DNA of 64,000 nt from the NCBI GenBank assembly GCA_964538915.1, contig CAZIFB010000002.1:1-64000 (forward strand), given 5' to 3'. Of the stretch, positions 17,350 to 25,902 are shown piece by piece. Below the pieces are notes generated by a model. That model worked only from the letters and a program-made list of their open reading frames with translations, was not told the origin of the DNA and ran no database searches. Position numbers and translations under genes: made by a program. The DNA is from JAEUHQ01 sp964538915. Its GTDB lineage: Bacteria; Planctomycetota; UBA1135; UBA2386. The stretch's first letter is position 1. Each line of letters opens with the position of its first letter.

Positions 17350-17793
17350 TCAGTTGGCGCGCACTTCGATCTTCGTCGGCCGCGACTCCGGCACCTTCGG
17401 AACGGTCACGGTCAGCACGCCCTGGCGATAGACGGCCTGGACACCGTTGCCGGCGGCGTCGTTCGGCAGCGCGATGGTGCGCGAGAACTGGCCGTAGCGA
17501 TGCTCGACCCGGTGCCAGCGCTTGCCTTGCGTCTCGCGGTTCTCCTTCCGCTCACCGCTGACCGTGAGCATGTGGTCCTGGAGCTGGACGTGGATGTCCT
17601 TCTCCTCGAGGCCAGGCAGCTCGAACGAGAGGTCGTACGACTGGTCGCTTTCGCTGACGTTGATGCGCGGCTGGGCCTGCGGTTCGTTGGACCCGTAGAA
17701 GTCCTGCAGCGTGTCGCCGAACAGGCGGCCGAGCAGGGTCTGGAACGGGTCGCGGGTCGGGAGAGTGGTCGTGGCGGGTTGGTTCTTCAGCAT
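17350..17793 (-). CDS. Hsp20-family small heat-shock protein
   Basis: A 147-residue small heat-shock protein. The alpha-crystallin domain spans about residues 40-140 (INVSESDQSYDLSFELPG to GVLTVTVPKV) and the C-terminus has an I-x-V motif (KIEVRAN) used in oligomer assembly. It is an ATP-independent holdase. ATG at 17793 follows a GGAGAA ribosome site; an in-frame extension to 17958 would enter the hairpin region and lacks conserved features. The 198-base region upstream contains an inverted repeat at 17932-17951. No CIRCE-like operator or clear sigma-32 promoter was seen. Confidence 0.93.
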   Translation of the reverse strand: MLKNQPATTTLPTRDPFQTLLGRLFGDTLQDFYGSNEPQAQPRINVSESDQSYDLSFELPGLEEKDIHVQLQDHMLTVSGERKENRETQGKRWHRVEHRYGQFSRTIALPNDAAGNGVQAVYRQGVLTVTVPKVPESRPTKIEVRAN

Positions 17794-17931
17794 GTTTCGG
17801 TTCTCCTGGGTTTCGTTGCCGAGCCCTGAAGCAACCGATGTGCCGATCCAAGCCAACTTGTCGTAATGGTTGCAAAGCATTGCAGAACATAGTGTTGACG
17901 GACCATCTTCGACTCCAATCGACCGCGTGAA

Positions 17932-17951
17932 CATGCCGTCTTGGCGGCATG
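17932..17951. repeat. 7-bp inverted repeat upstream of hsp20
   Basis: CATGCCG at 17932-17938 and its inverse at 17945-17951 are separated by 6 bases. It lies 138 bases before the hsp20 start and 40 bases after the stop of the CYTH-CHAD gene, so it could be that gene's terminator or an operator for hsp20. No T-tract follows in either direction. Confidence 0.45.
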
Positions 17952-17991
17952 CTGCCACGATGGCGTGTCGGCTGGCGCCGCCCGGCCGGCG

Positions 17992-19530
17992 TCAGTTCGC
18001 GCCGCGGGTGAGGCGGAGCCAGAACTTCTTCGGGACGCCCGCCAGGGTGCGCGTCGCGCGCTTCTGCGCCCGGCGGAGCCGCCGCTCTTCGTTGGCGGCG
18101 AATGCGCCGAGCGCGGCGGCGAAGGCCGGGCCATCGTCGACTCGTGCGCAGCTGTCGATCCAGGCGACCCATCGTGAGCACGCGGTTTCGTGGTCACAGA
18201 GATCCCCGAGATCGGCTTGCAGGCGACCGAGCCGTCGCGTGACTTTTTCGGGCAGCGGGAGAGTGTCCGCGAACGTCTCGACGAGATAGCGCACCCGCTT
18301 GATCGCGATGCGGGCGGCGTGCGTGGGGCCGAGCGGCAGGTCGGCCGGCAGCCGCGAAGTGCGACGTCGAGCCGTGGCGGCGAGCCCGGCGATCCGCGCG
18401 GCCAGGTGGTCCCGGAAGGGCATGTCGTCGCCATCACCGGCCGGAGGGGCCGTGAGTTCGTCGACGATCGTGCGTGCGTCGGCGAGTCGCGCACTGCTGC
18501 GCAGCCAGGTGCGGAGGTCGTGCAGCGCGGCGGCGCGACGCTCGCGGATCCACGCGAGCACGTTCGCGCCGGCCGCCTGCAGACCGCGTGGGAGGCGCGA
18601 GAGTTCGCCCTCGTTCGCGTCCAGCATCGCGTCGAGGTCGCGCACGACGCCGAGCCGGCGGCTCTCGTTCGCGAGACGCTCGAGGATCGCGCGCGCACGT
18701 TCGTTGCCCCACGCGCTCCGGAACGAGCGAACTAGCCCGCGCAGGCGGCGCAACGCGGTCCGCATCGTGTGGATGTGTTCCGGGCCGTCGTTCGTGCGGA
18801 CGGCGATCTCCGCTCGGCGGACCTCGCTCAGCAGGCGTGCGGCGATCGGCCCCACGACTGCAGCAGTGGTCCCGTCGTCGGGTGGTGGAGTCTCCGATGC
18901 GTGCCGGCCGATGCCGAGCAGTCTCGACGCATGCGAAGGCTTGTCGTCGTCGACCGCGCGGATCGGCAGTCGTTCGGCGAGAGCGAGCGCCAGCCGTTCG
19001 CAGGCGGCGATGTCGTCGATCACCTCGATCTCGACCTCGGCGAAGGTCGCCGCGCGTTCTTTCGCCCGCGTTTCGCAGCGATCGAGCATCACTTCGCAGA
19101 CGTCGTGGCGATCGAGCTGCAAGAACCGTGTTTCGCGATCGGTTCGGATCCGCAGCGTCTCGACCAGCGGTCGATCGGCGACGAACGGCTCGATCGAGTC
19201 GCGGACCTCCGGCGGCAGGTCCGCGGCCGTGCGCGGCGGCGCGTCGCCTGGCCACAGAGCGTCCGTTTCGTGTCGGATCGCGAGCCCGTTTTCGACCGAG
19301 CCACGGCGCTTGCTGGTCGCGCGGCGGGTGCGCGCATCCTGGCGGACACGGAGGCCGATGCCCATGGAGGACAGCGAGCCTGCCGCGTCGTCGAAGTAGA
19401 CGTCTTCGTGGCGGCGCGTGTCGATCGAGCGGCACGTGAACGCCGACTCGCGCACGACCGCGTCGAGCAGCGCCGATTCGATCGGGCCGTGAGCGCGCAG
19501 TTTGAACTCGGTCTCGGTCGGGTCCGTCAT
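17992..19530 (-). CDS. CYTH-CHAD domain protein
   Basis: A 512-residue protein. Residues 1 to about 195 form a CYTH (triphosphate tunnel) domain with the defining ExExK motif at 6-10 (ETEFK) and later charged strands (EVEIEVI). Residues about 215-490 form a CHAD domain of conserved-His helical repeats (VRRAEIAVRTNDGPEHIHTMR, ARIAIKRVRYLVE). CHAD domains bind inorganic polyphosphate and CYTH domains cleave or bind triphosphates. The Ppx/GppA gene lies directly upstream, 14 bases away, in the same direction, which supports a joint polyphosphate role. The start codon is ATG at 19530. Confidence 0.9.
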   Translation of the reverse strand: MTDPTETEFKLRAHGPIESALLDAVVRESAFTCRSIDTRRHEDVYFDDAAGSLSSMGIGLRVRQDARTRRATSKRRGSVENGLAIRHETDALWPGDAPPRTAADLPPEVRDSIEPFVADRPLVETLRIRTDRETRFLQLDRHDVCEVMLDRCETRAKERAATFAEVEIEVIDDIAACERLALALAERLPIRAVDDDKPSHASRLLGIGRHASETPPPDDGTTAAVVGPIAARLLSEVRRAEIAVRTNDGPEHIHTMRTALRRLRGLVRSFRSAWGNERARAILERLANESRRLGVVRDLDAMLDANEGELSRLPRGLQAAGANVLAWIRERRAAALHDLRTWLRSSARLADARTIVDELTAPPAGDGDDMPFRDHLAARIAGLAATARRRTSRLPADLPLGPTHAARIAIKRVRYLVETFADTLPLPEKVTRRLGRLQADLGDLCDHETACSRWVAWIDSCARVDDGPAFAAALGAFAANEERRLRRAQKRATRTLAGVPKKFWLRLTRGAN

Positions 19531-19544
19531 CGGGGCGCCGTTCG

Positions 19545-21089
19545 TCAGGGCACGATCAATCGTGGCGCCTTTCCGAACAGTTGGGCGAACAGGGAGCCCT
19601 TCTCTTCCACTGCCTTCGCTTCGAGCGTCAAGCGCGTTCGCGGGTCTCCACCCAGGATTGGCCGAAGCTCCACGGTTTCTTCCTTGATGCGCACCGTCAC
19701 GTCGCGAACCACGCCCGCGTGTTGTCGATCGAGCGCATCCGCGATGCGCAGCATGGCAGCCAGTCGCTCGACGAGCGAGCGGTCGCGCCGGCGCAGAGCC
19801 ATGAAGTCCTCGTGGTCTCGCATCGGCGGCGATTTGCGGTGGTAGCGCGCGAGCAGCGCGACGATCTGGCGTTCTTCGTCGGACAGGCCCACGAGCTCGC
19901 TGGACTGGATCAGGTACTGCGAGTGCTTGTGATGGCCGTCGTTGTTCACGGCGACCCCGACATCGTGCAGCAGCGCCGCGGCCTCGAGCAGCACGCGGGC
20001 GCGACCGCCGAGTCCGTGCATCTCGCGCGTCTGGTCGAAGATCTGGCGCGACAGCGTGAGGACCGTCTCCGCGTGATCCGCTTCGAAGTGGAAGCGTCGC
20101 CCCATGGCGCGGCACGCGGACAGCACGACCTCGACGTGGTCCTCGGCCGCGAACGTCTCGAAGTGGCCCTGTACGACCTCGACGAGCAGGCCGTCCTTGA
20201 TGCCGACGCGCGGGACGAGCACTCGGTCGACGCCGGCGAGTTCGCCGATGCGTGCGTAGACGAGCCCCGCGGGCACGATCGTGTCCGCGCGATCTGCCTT
20301 GAGACCGTACCGCTCCATGCGCGTGGGGATCGGGAGTGTGGCGAGGTCCGACACCTCCTTCGTCAGGTCGGCGAGGGAGCACGCGTCGACGCCGTCCTTC
20401 TGTTTGCTGCCCGATCTGGTCGCGACGAGATCGGCGAGCGACTCGACGTTGCCGCCGACCGCGACGTAGCGGTCGATGCGGGCTGCTTCGAAGCGGTCGA
20501 CGATGCGTCGTTCGAGGCTCTTCATGTGCTTCTTCATGAGATCCACGAACGACTCACCGGCGCTCTCGCTGTCGCGCAGCGCCTCCAGCATCCGCAACGC
20601 GCCGAGACGGTACGAGTCGGCGCTCGTCACCTGTCCCTTCTCGATCAGCACGATCTCGACGGAGCCGCCGCCGAGATCGACTAGCAGCGAGCGACCCTCG
20701 CGCACGTCGACCTTCGTCTCGACGCCGAGTTTCAGGAGGTAGGCCTCCTGTGTGCCGGAGATCACTTCGATCTCGATCCCGCAGGCGTCTCGCACCCGGT
20801 CGACGAGGAGTTCACGATTGCGGGCGTCGCGCATCGCCGACGTCGCGATCGCGCGGATGCGCTGCGCACCGAGCCGATCGCACGACGCCCGGAACCGGCG
20901 GAAGGCGTCCACGGTGTCCGCCAGCGTCGCGTCGGGGATCTGTCCCGTGTGGAACACCTCGCGTCCCAGGCGGATCGGCAGCCGATGGCTCTCGAGGACC
21001 GCGATCGCCGCGCCGGTCGCTTCCGCGACCAGGAAGCGGATCGCGTTCGAGCCCATGTCGACGATGCCGATGCGGACCGGATTGGCCAT
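19545..21089 (-). CDS. ppx: Ppx/GppA-family exopolyphosphatase
   Basis: A 514-residue enzyme of the actin-like Ppx/GppA family, which removes phosphate from polyphosphate or pppGpp. The N-terminal phosphatase part (about 1-310) shows GIVDMGSNAIRFLV at 8-21 and the phosphate-binding loop LLVDLGGGSVEIV near 145. The C-terminal part is HD-like (AALLHDVGVAVNNDGHHKHS), with intact His and Asp residues. It is co-directional with the CYTH-CHAD gene 14 bases downstream. It is divergent from the sigma factor gene with 123 bases between starts. Whether it prefers polyphosphate or pppGpp is not decidable here. Confidence 0.9.
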   Translation of the reverse strand: MANPVRIGIVDMGSNAIRFLVAEATGAAIAVLESHRLPIRLGREVFHTGQIPDATLADTVDAFRRFRASCDRLGAQRIRAIATSAMRDARNRELLVDRVRDACGIEIEVISGTQEAYLLKLGVETKVDVREGRSLLVDLGGGSVEIVLIEKGQVTSADSYRLGALRMLEALRDSESAGESFVDLMKKHMKSLERRIVDRFEAARIDRYVAVGGNVESLADLVATRSGSKQKDGVDACSLADLTKEVSDLATLPIPTRMERYGLKADRADTIVPAGLVYARIGELAGVDRVLVPRVGIKDGLLVEVVQGHFETFAAEDHVEVVLSACRAMGRRFHFEADHAETVLTLSRQIFDQTREMHGLGGRARVLLEAAALLHDVGVAVNNDGHHKHSQYLIQSSELVGLSDEERQIVALLARYHRKSPPMRDHEDFMALRRRDRSLVERLAAMLRIADALDRQHAGVVRDVTVRIKEETVELRPILGGDPRTRLTLEAKAVEEKGSLFAQLFGKAPRLIVP

Positions 21090-21212
21090 GCGGCGCGAGG
21101 GTAGCGAACGACGACGAAGCCGACAGCACGGCGTCGGTGAGTTTCCCGCGTGGACCTCGGCCCACCGGGTCACCTTCATCGAGCGTCGTCGCTGCGGTAT
21201 CGTGTGCCGCGC

Positions 21213-21890
21213 ATGAGCCCGACGAAGGACCCCGGCCCGTCGAAGAACGACAAGTCCAAGCCTTGCGCCGACGGTGATGCGAGTCACCCGCCGCTGTCGA
21301 GCACGCTGCGGCACGTGAAGGCCTGTCAGGGCGAAGAGGACACCGACGTCTCGTGGGCCAACCTGCACGAGAAGATCGTGCGATGGGTCGGCGAGGCGAC
21401 GTTCGGCCAGAACCTCCCCACGGACCGGAGCCTCGACGACCTGACGCAGGAAGTGATGCTGCAGGTCTTCAAGGACATCGGCGAGTTCCAGGTCGAACCG
21501 GGCGCCTCCTTCTCCGGCTGGGTGCGGATGATCGCGCAGCGCAAGTTGAACGACTACTGGCGCCGCACTCGCGCGAAGAAGCGCGGCGGCGGACGTGTGA
21601 AGCACCTCGGGGACTTCGACGAGACGGGCGGCCGCGAGCACTTCGCCGATCCGCGCACGCCGCGCCAGAGCATGCTCGTCCGCTTCGGTGAACTTCAGGA
21701 CGCGATCCAGAAGGCGCTCGCCGAGCTGGGTGACAAGCACAAACAAGTGCTCGAGATGCGCCTGTTCCAGGGCAAGAGCTTCGCGGAGATCATGCCGCTG
21801 CTCGGCTACTCGAAGGAAGTGACCGTGCGCTCGCTGCACATGCGCGCGCTGCAGCGGCTGCAGGAACTCATCGCCGCGTTCGACGGGTGA
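21213..21890 (+). CDS. sigma-70 family RNA polymerase sigma factor
   Basis: A 225-residue ECF-type sigma factor. The N-terminal 35 residues are polar and disordered. Region 2 is at about 45-120 (LDDLTQEVMLQVFKDIGEF, then FSGWVRMIAQRKLNDYWRR), and region 4 at about 165-225 (LEMRLFQGKSFAEIMPLLGY with VTVRSLHMRALQRLQEL). No anti-sigma gene is adjacent. ATG at 21213 is preferred over an upstream start that would add a non-conserved leader. It is divergent from ppx and convergent with the coiled-coil gene. Confidence 0.88.
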   Translation: MSPTKDPGPSKNDKSKPCADGDASHPPLSSTLRHVKACQGEEDTDVSWANLHEKIVRWVGEATFGQNLPTDRSLDDLTQEVMLQVFKDIGEFQVEPGASFSGWVRMIAQRKLNDYWRRTRAKKRGGGRVKHLGDFDETGGREHFADPRTPRQSMLVRFGELQDAIQKALAELGDKHKQVLEMRLFQGKSFAEIMPLLGYSKEVTVRSLHMRALQRLQELIAAFDG

Positions 21891-21899
21891 TCGCCGCGC

Positions 21900-21917
21900 C
21901 GCCGGGGGTGCCCGGCG
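21900..21917. terminator. possible bidirectional terminator hairpin
   Basis: A 7-bp GC-only stem (21900-21906 with 21911-21917) and 4-base loop lie in the 36-base gap between the convergent sigma factor and coiled-coil genes. There is no T-tract. Confidence 0.4.
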
Positions 21918-21926
21918 CGAACGCCG

Positions 21927-22964
21927 TCAGTTGATCTTCTTCTCGGGCTCCGCGGCGCGGGTCTCGGCTTTCGCGGCGCGCGCCCGCGGCGCCTCCGGGC
22001 CGGCGGTCTCGGCTGGTTCCTTCCGCTGCGCCCGACTCGTGCGAGCCGGCGCGGGTGCCGGCGGCGGTTCGATCGCCGGCGCTGGGCCGTGGAAGTGGAA
22101 GTGCACTTCGCCTTTTGCGTTGTTCACGACGATCGACCCGGGCGCGGGCGTCCCGGCAGCGGGCGCCGCCGCCTCGGGCGCCGCGGCGGCGTGTTGCTCC
22201 ATCGCTTCGAGCGCCTTCCTGGTCTCGCTTCGACTCTGGTCGAGTTCCTTGCGCAGGCGATCGATCTCCGCGCGGAGGCGCTTCGAGTTGCTCGCGTCTT
22301 CGTCGCGATTCGCAGCCGCCTGACGGACGCGCGCGACTTCTTCGCCGACGTCGGCGCGGAGCTTCTCGATCTCCCGGCGCTCGTTGGCGAGGCGCTCGAT
22401 CGCGGCGGCCTTCTCGCTCACCACGTTCTTCGTCCGCTCTTCGAGTTCACGGCGCAGGCGCTCGGCGTCCGCGCGCACTTCGTCGGTCTTGCGGCGGGCG
22501 TCCGCTTCCAACGTGCGAGCACGCTGCCCCTCTTCCTTCAGCTTGCGTCGTTCGTCGGCGAGGTCCGCGTCCGTCTTCGTCAGTTTGTCCTGAGCCACCT
22601 TCAGTGCGGTCTGCGCGCGTCCGGCCTCTTCGCGTGCTTCGCGGGCGAGGCGTTCGGCCGCCTGCTGTGCCTCCTTCGCACGCTTTTGCTCACTCTGCGC
22701 GTCCTGGAACGCCTTCTGCTGCACCTTGACCAGGTCGCGCAGTTCCGCGAGTTCCTTCTGCGCGGCCGAGAGTGCGTCGGCCTGCTCCTGCTTCTGTTTC
22801 GCCTGCCCTGTCTGCAGCGACTTCAGGTAGTCGTCCATCCGCTGCAGTCGTTGCTCGAGGCGTGCCACCGAGGTCTGCAGCGAGCGCGGTTCTTCCTGGG
22901 CGGACAAGGTGGTCGTCGCCGCCAGCACGGCGAGGAGGGAAGGGATGACGAGGCTTCTGCGCAT
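21927..22964 (-). CDS. secreted coiled-coil protein
   Basis: A 345-residue protein with a signal peptide (about 1-22, ending in Ala-Gln), a long coiled coil from about residue 30 to 250 rich in Glu, Lys, Arg and Ala in heptad pattern, then an Ala/Pro-rich region, a short strand-forming element with alternating His and Phe (EVHFHFHGP, near 290), and a Lys/Glu/Ala-rich tail. The HFHFH element could bind metal. I recognise no family. The arrangement recalls periplasmic structural or cell-envelope spacer proteins. It is a single gene convergent with the sigma factor. Confidence 0.75.
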   Translation of the reverse strand: MRRSLVIPSLLAVLAATTTLSAQEEPRSLQTSVARLEQRLQRMDDYLKSLQTGQAKQKQEQADALSAAQKELAELRDLVKVQQKAFQDAQSEQKRAKEAQQAAERLAREAREEAGRAQTALKVAQDKLTKTDADLADERRKLKEEGQRARTLEADARRKTDEVRADAERLRRELEERTKNVVSEKAAAIERLANERREIEKLRADVGEEVARVRQAAANRDEDASNSKRLRAEIDRLRKELDQSRSETRKALEAMEQHAAAAPEAAAPAAGTPAPGSIVVNNAKGEVHFHFHGPAPAIEPPPAPAPARTSRAQRKEPAETAGPEAPRARAAKAETRAAEPEKKIN

Positions 22965-23045
22965 CGGGGGTGCTCCGCTAAGGTGGGGCGTCTCGGCCGG
23001 GTTCGGCAAGCTACCGCGCGACGACCGACCGGGAAGAGCCTCCGC

Positions 23046-23939
23046 ATGCAAGTCCAGCGCTTCCTCGCTTCGCCCTGGGCCACCGTTCACGGCCCGACGG
23101 ATCCGGCTCGCCTCCTGGTCTGGACACTCGACGTCGGGTTTCGCGGGCTGCTCGCGTCCCCGGGACCGCGCCCTGTCGATTGGCTGTCGGTGCGCGCGTG
23201 TTCCGAGCGCCTGCCGGTCGAGTTCGCGGCGGTGCGGGCCGGCAGTGCCCTCGCCGAACGATCCGCCACCTGGGGGCTCGCATCGCCGAAGGACGAAGAG
23301 CGGCGCATGGCGGTCGCTGTGGTGCAGCAGGCCGTTGCCACGGCACGGTTGCTCGGTTGCCCGACCGTCGTCCTCGAGCCGGGTCTCGTTCCGATCGTGG
23401 GGGACATCGAGGCAGAAGACCTCGGCGACCCGACCCAGCGCTGGACCGGGGAACGCGCGGCGGCGCTCCTCGCCCGGCGCAAGGTCGGCCGGAACGGCGC
23501 GGTCGATCGAGCCTGCCGCGAACTGTTCGGCCTGGTGCGCGCCTTCCCTGACGTGCAGTTCTGCCTCACGCCGGGCCGAAGCCTGCGGGCGGTTGCCGAC
23601 CTCGACGGCCTGCGGGACATCTTCGAGGACCTCGGCGCCCTGCGGCTCGGGTACTGGCACGACGCCGCCGTCCTGACCCGCCGCGAACAGGTGCTGGGAC
23701 AGCCCGCCGGCGAGTGGCTCGAGGCTTTCGCCAACCGATGTCGCGGAATGGGTTTAGGTGATGCGAGTCCGGACGGCGTATACCTGCCGCCCGGGGCTGG
23801 CGGGGTGGACTACGGTCTCCTGGCCTCTTATGTACCCCGGTCCTTGTCCCCGATCCCCCTCGTCGTGGACCTCGATCCGGCCGTCCCACCGAGTGAACTT
23901 CCAGGAATTCGCGCCTGCCTCGACAAGCACGGGCTCTGA
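23046..23939 (+). CDS. TIM-barrel (AP endonuclease family 2-like) protein
   Basis: A 297-residue soluble protein that looks like a xylose-isomerase-type TIM barrel: strand-helix alternation with LGCPTVVLEPG near 115, VQFCLTPGRSLRAVAD near 178, LRLGYWHDAAVL near 210 and a final PIPLVVDLDPAVPPSEL segment. Family members include sugar epimerases/isomerases and AP endonuclease IV. The metal-binding Glu/His set is only partly visible (LEPG, YWHD), so activity is uncertain. ATG at 23046 gives the usual length. It is followed after 87 bases by the DHH gene. Confidence 0.6.
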   Translation: MQVQRFLASPWATVHGPTDPARLLVWTLDVGFRGLLASPGPRPVDWLSVRACSERLPVEFAAVRAGSALAERSATWGLASPKDEERRMAVAVVQQAVATARLLGCPTVVLEPGLVPIVGDIEAEDLGDPTQRWTGERAAALLARRKVGRNGAVDRACRELFGLVRAFPDVQFCLTPGRSLRAVADLDGLRDIFEDLGALRLGYWHDAAVLTRREQVLGQPAGEWLEAFANRCRGMGLGDASPDGVYLPPGAGGVDYGLLASYVPRSLSPIPLVVDLDPAVPPSELPGIRACLDKHGL

Positions 23940-24026
23940 CCGGGCCGACCGGCGTAGCTGTAGCGAACCGCTGCGCCGGACCGATGGTCCCGGCTGCACA
24001 CCCCTCCCGATCCCCGTTCCCTTCCG

Positions 24027-25100
24027 ATGAGTTCGTCGCCCTTGGCCAAACAACCACCCTCCTGGGCTGGTAGGACCCGCACCGAGGCTCTCCGGAGTCT
24101 CCTGCGCGGGCGGCGGCGTCTCCTCGTGATGACGCACAACAATCCGGACCCGGATTCCCTGGGTGGGGCGCTCGGTCTGCAGGAGTTCGCGAGGCAGGCG
24201 GCAGGTATCGAGAGCCGCCTCGCGATCAAGGGCAAGATCCTGCGCGCCGAGAACCAGGCCATGGTGCGGGAGCTCCGGATCCCGATGGAACGGATCGAGG
24301 ACGTCAACCTCGCCGACTTCGACTGCTTCGCCCTGGTCGACACCCAGCCTGGCTTCGGTCACACGAAGGTTCCGGATGGCGTGCGCGTCGACATCGTGCT
24401 CGACCACCACGTGTGCGCGGATGCCACCGTGGACCTGCGCGATGTCGCGTTCGTCGACGTCCGGCCCGAAGTCGGCGCGACCAGTTCGCTGGTGGCGAGC
24501 CACCTGATCGAAGCCGGAGTCAAACCGAGCGCAGAAGCGGCGACTGCCCTCGCCTACGGGATCAAGACGGACACCGCCGACCTGTCGCGCAACGTCACCG
24601 ACCTCGACCTGAAGGCCTGGGACTTCCTGTTCCCGTTCGTCGATCGGAAGCGCCTCGTCGCGATCACCAACCCGCGCCTCCCCGCCGCCTACTTCCAGAC
24701 GCTGAAGGACGCCCTCGGCAAGGTCCGCCTCTACGACGGCCTCACCCTGTGCTCGCTCGGCCGCACGACGAGCGCCGAAATGGTCGCCGAGGTCGCCGAC
24801 ATGCTGCTGCGCATGGAAGGTGTGCGCGCGGTGTTCTGCGGCGGTCTCGTCGGCAACAACTACCACGTGTCGGTGCGCACCGAGATCGGCGGCGACGCCT
24901 GGAAGCTGATCCGCGAAGGCATGAACGACCAGGGCGGCAGCTGCGGCGGCCACGGTTCCGTCGCCGGCGGCGTCATTCCGCTCGAGTCGGGTGACGCGCG
25001 CACGCTGCGCCGCCTCGAACGTCGCCTCGAGAAGAACGTGCTCGCCGCGGCCGGCCTCGCCGGCAGCAACGCCGCGGTCCTCGGCGACCGGGACGATTGA
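24027..25100 (+). CDS. DHH/DHHA1-family phosphoesterase (NrnA-like)
   Basis: A 357-residue phosphoesterase. The DHH domain shows HNNPDPDS at 37-44, a VDTQPG motif near 104-109 and DHH at 126-128, the Mn-binding residues. The C-terminal DHHA1 domain carries the nucleotide-binding Gly-rich motif SCGGHGSVAGG near 312. Relatives such as NrnA degrade short RNA oligonucleotides and pAp; cyclic-dinucleotide hydrolases share this fold but usually have extra domains, absent here. It is followed by thiD 13 bases later, so the two are probably co-transcribed. Confidence 0.88.
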   Translation: MSSSPLAKQPPSWAGRTRTEALRSLLRGRRRLLVMTHNNPDPDSLGGALGLQEFARQAAGIESRLAIKGKILRAENQAMVRELRIPMERIEDVNLADFDCFALVDTQPGFGHTKVPDGVRVDIVLDHHVCADATVDLRDVAFVDVRPEVGATSSLVASHLIEAGVKPSAEAATALAYGIKTDTADLSRNVTDLDLKAWDFLFPFVDRKRLVAITNPRLPAAYFQTLKDALGKVRLYDGLTLCSLGRTTSAEMVAEVADMLLRMEGVRAVFCGGLVGNNYHVSVRTEIGGDAWKLIREGMNDQGGSCGGHGSVAGGVIPLESGDARTLRRLERRLEKNVLAAAGLAGSNAAVLGDRDD

Positions 25101-25113
25101 CGCAGCGTCGGCG

Positions 25114-25902
25114 ATGACCGCCGCGCGCCGCATCCTGCTTCTCGGGGGCATCGATCCCTGCGGCGGCGCCGGCATCACCGCGGACGCGGTCGTCGCTTCG
25201 CTGCACGGCGTCGAGCCGTTGCCCGTGGCGACCGTGCTCACCGTGCAGAATCGGCGCGGGTTCACGTCGTGGTCGCCGGTTCCCCAAGCCGAGTGGCGCG
25301 CCGCGTTCACGGCGGCATGTGCCGACGGCGAGGTTCACGCGATCAAGACCGGGCTGCTCGGCAGCGCCGCGTCGGTCGCCGCGGTCGCGGACGCTCTCGC
25401 ACCGTTTCGCGGCAAGGTGCCGATCGTCGTCGATCCGGTGTTCGGTGCGACTGCGGGTGGTCACGCGGCGTCTCCGGACGTGGTCGCGGCGTGTCGGGAG
25501 CGCCTCGTGCCGCTCGCGACGGTCGTGACTCCGAACGTGCCGGAGGCGCTCGCCATGTTCGGCGAGGACGTGGGTTCGGCGCTCGTCCGCGGCGCCGGCG
25601 CCGTGCTCCACAAGGGCGGTCACGCAGAGGGCGAGTTCGCGACGGACGTGCTCTTCACGGCGGCGGGCGAACGCCGCTTCGTGCGCCGGCGCCTCCCCGT
25701 CGGCCCCGTGCACGGCACCGGCTGTGCGCTGGCGACATCGCTCGCTTGCTGGCTCGCGCACGGTGTCGACACCGGGCTCGCGACGCAGCGCGCCGGCGAC
25801 TGGCTGTGGTCGCGGCTCGCTGCGCTCGGCCCACCGACGGACGGTTTGCCGCGCCCCGTTCCGCTCGCGGCCGCGCAGCCGGTCGTGGTCACGAACCCGT
25901 GA
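25114..25902 (+). CDS. thiD: hydroxymethylpyrimidine (phosphomethylpyrimidine) kinase
   Basis: A 262-residue ribokinase-fold enzyme that phosphorylates HMP and HMP-P in thiamine synthesis. Signatures: GGIDPCGGAGITAD at 11-24, AIKTGLLGS near 77, VVDPVFGATAGG near 107, VTPNVPEA and the C-terminal anion hole GPVHGTGCALAT near 205. A start at TTG 25097 would add six residues. No TPP riboswitch can be seen in the 13-base gap upstream, so control must come from the DHH gene's promoter. Its 3' end overlaps that of the convergent ligase by 14 bases. Confidence 0.9.
   Translation: MTAARRILLLGGIDPCGGAGITADAVVASLHGVEPLPVATVLTVQNRRGFTSWSPVPQAEWRAAFTAACADGEVHAIKTGLLGSAASVAAVADALAPFRGKVPIVVDPVFGATAGGHAASPDVVAACRERLVPLATVVTPNVPEALAMFGEDVGSALVRGAGAVLHKGGHAEGEFATDVLFTAAGERRFVRRRLPVGPVHGTGCALATSLACWLAHGVDTGLATQRAGDWLWSRLAALGPPTDGLPRPVPLAAAQPVVVTNP

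Noticed and set aside
17794..17991. Heat-shock operator (CIRCE) or RNA thermometer before hsp20
   Set aside because: The only inverted repeat is 7 bp with a 6-base loop and lacks CIRCE consensus; no hairpin covering the ribosome site is convincing.
25101..25113. TPP riboswitch before thiD
   Set aside because: Only 13 bases separate thiD from the upstream gene; no thi-box sequence is present.
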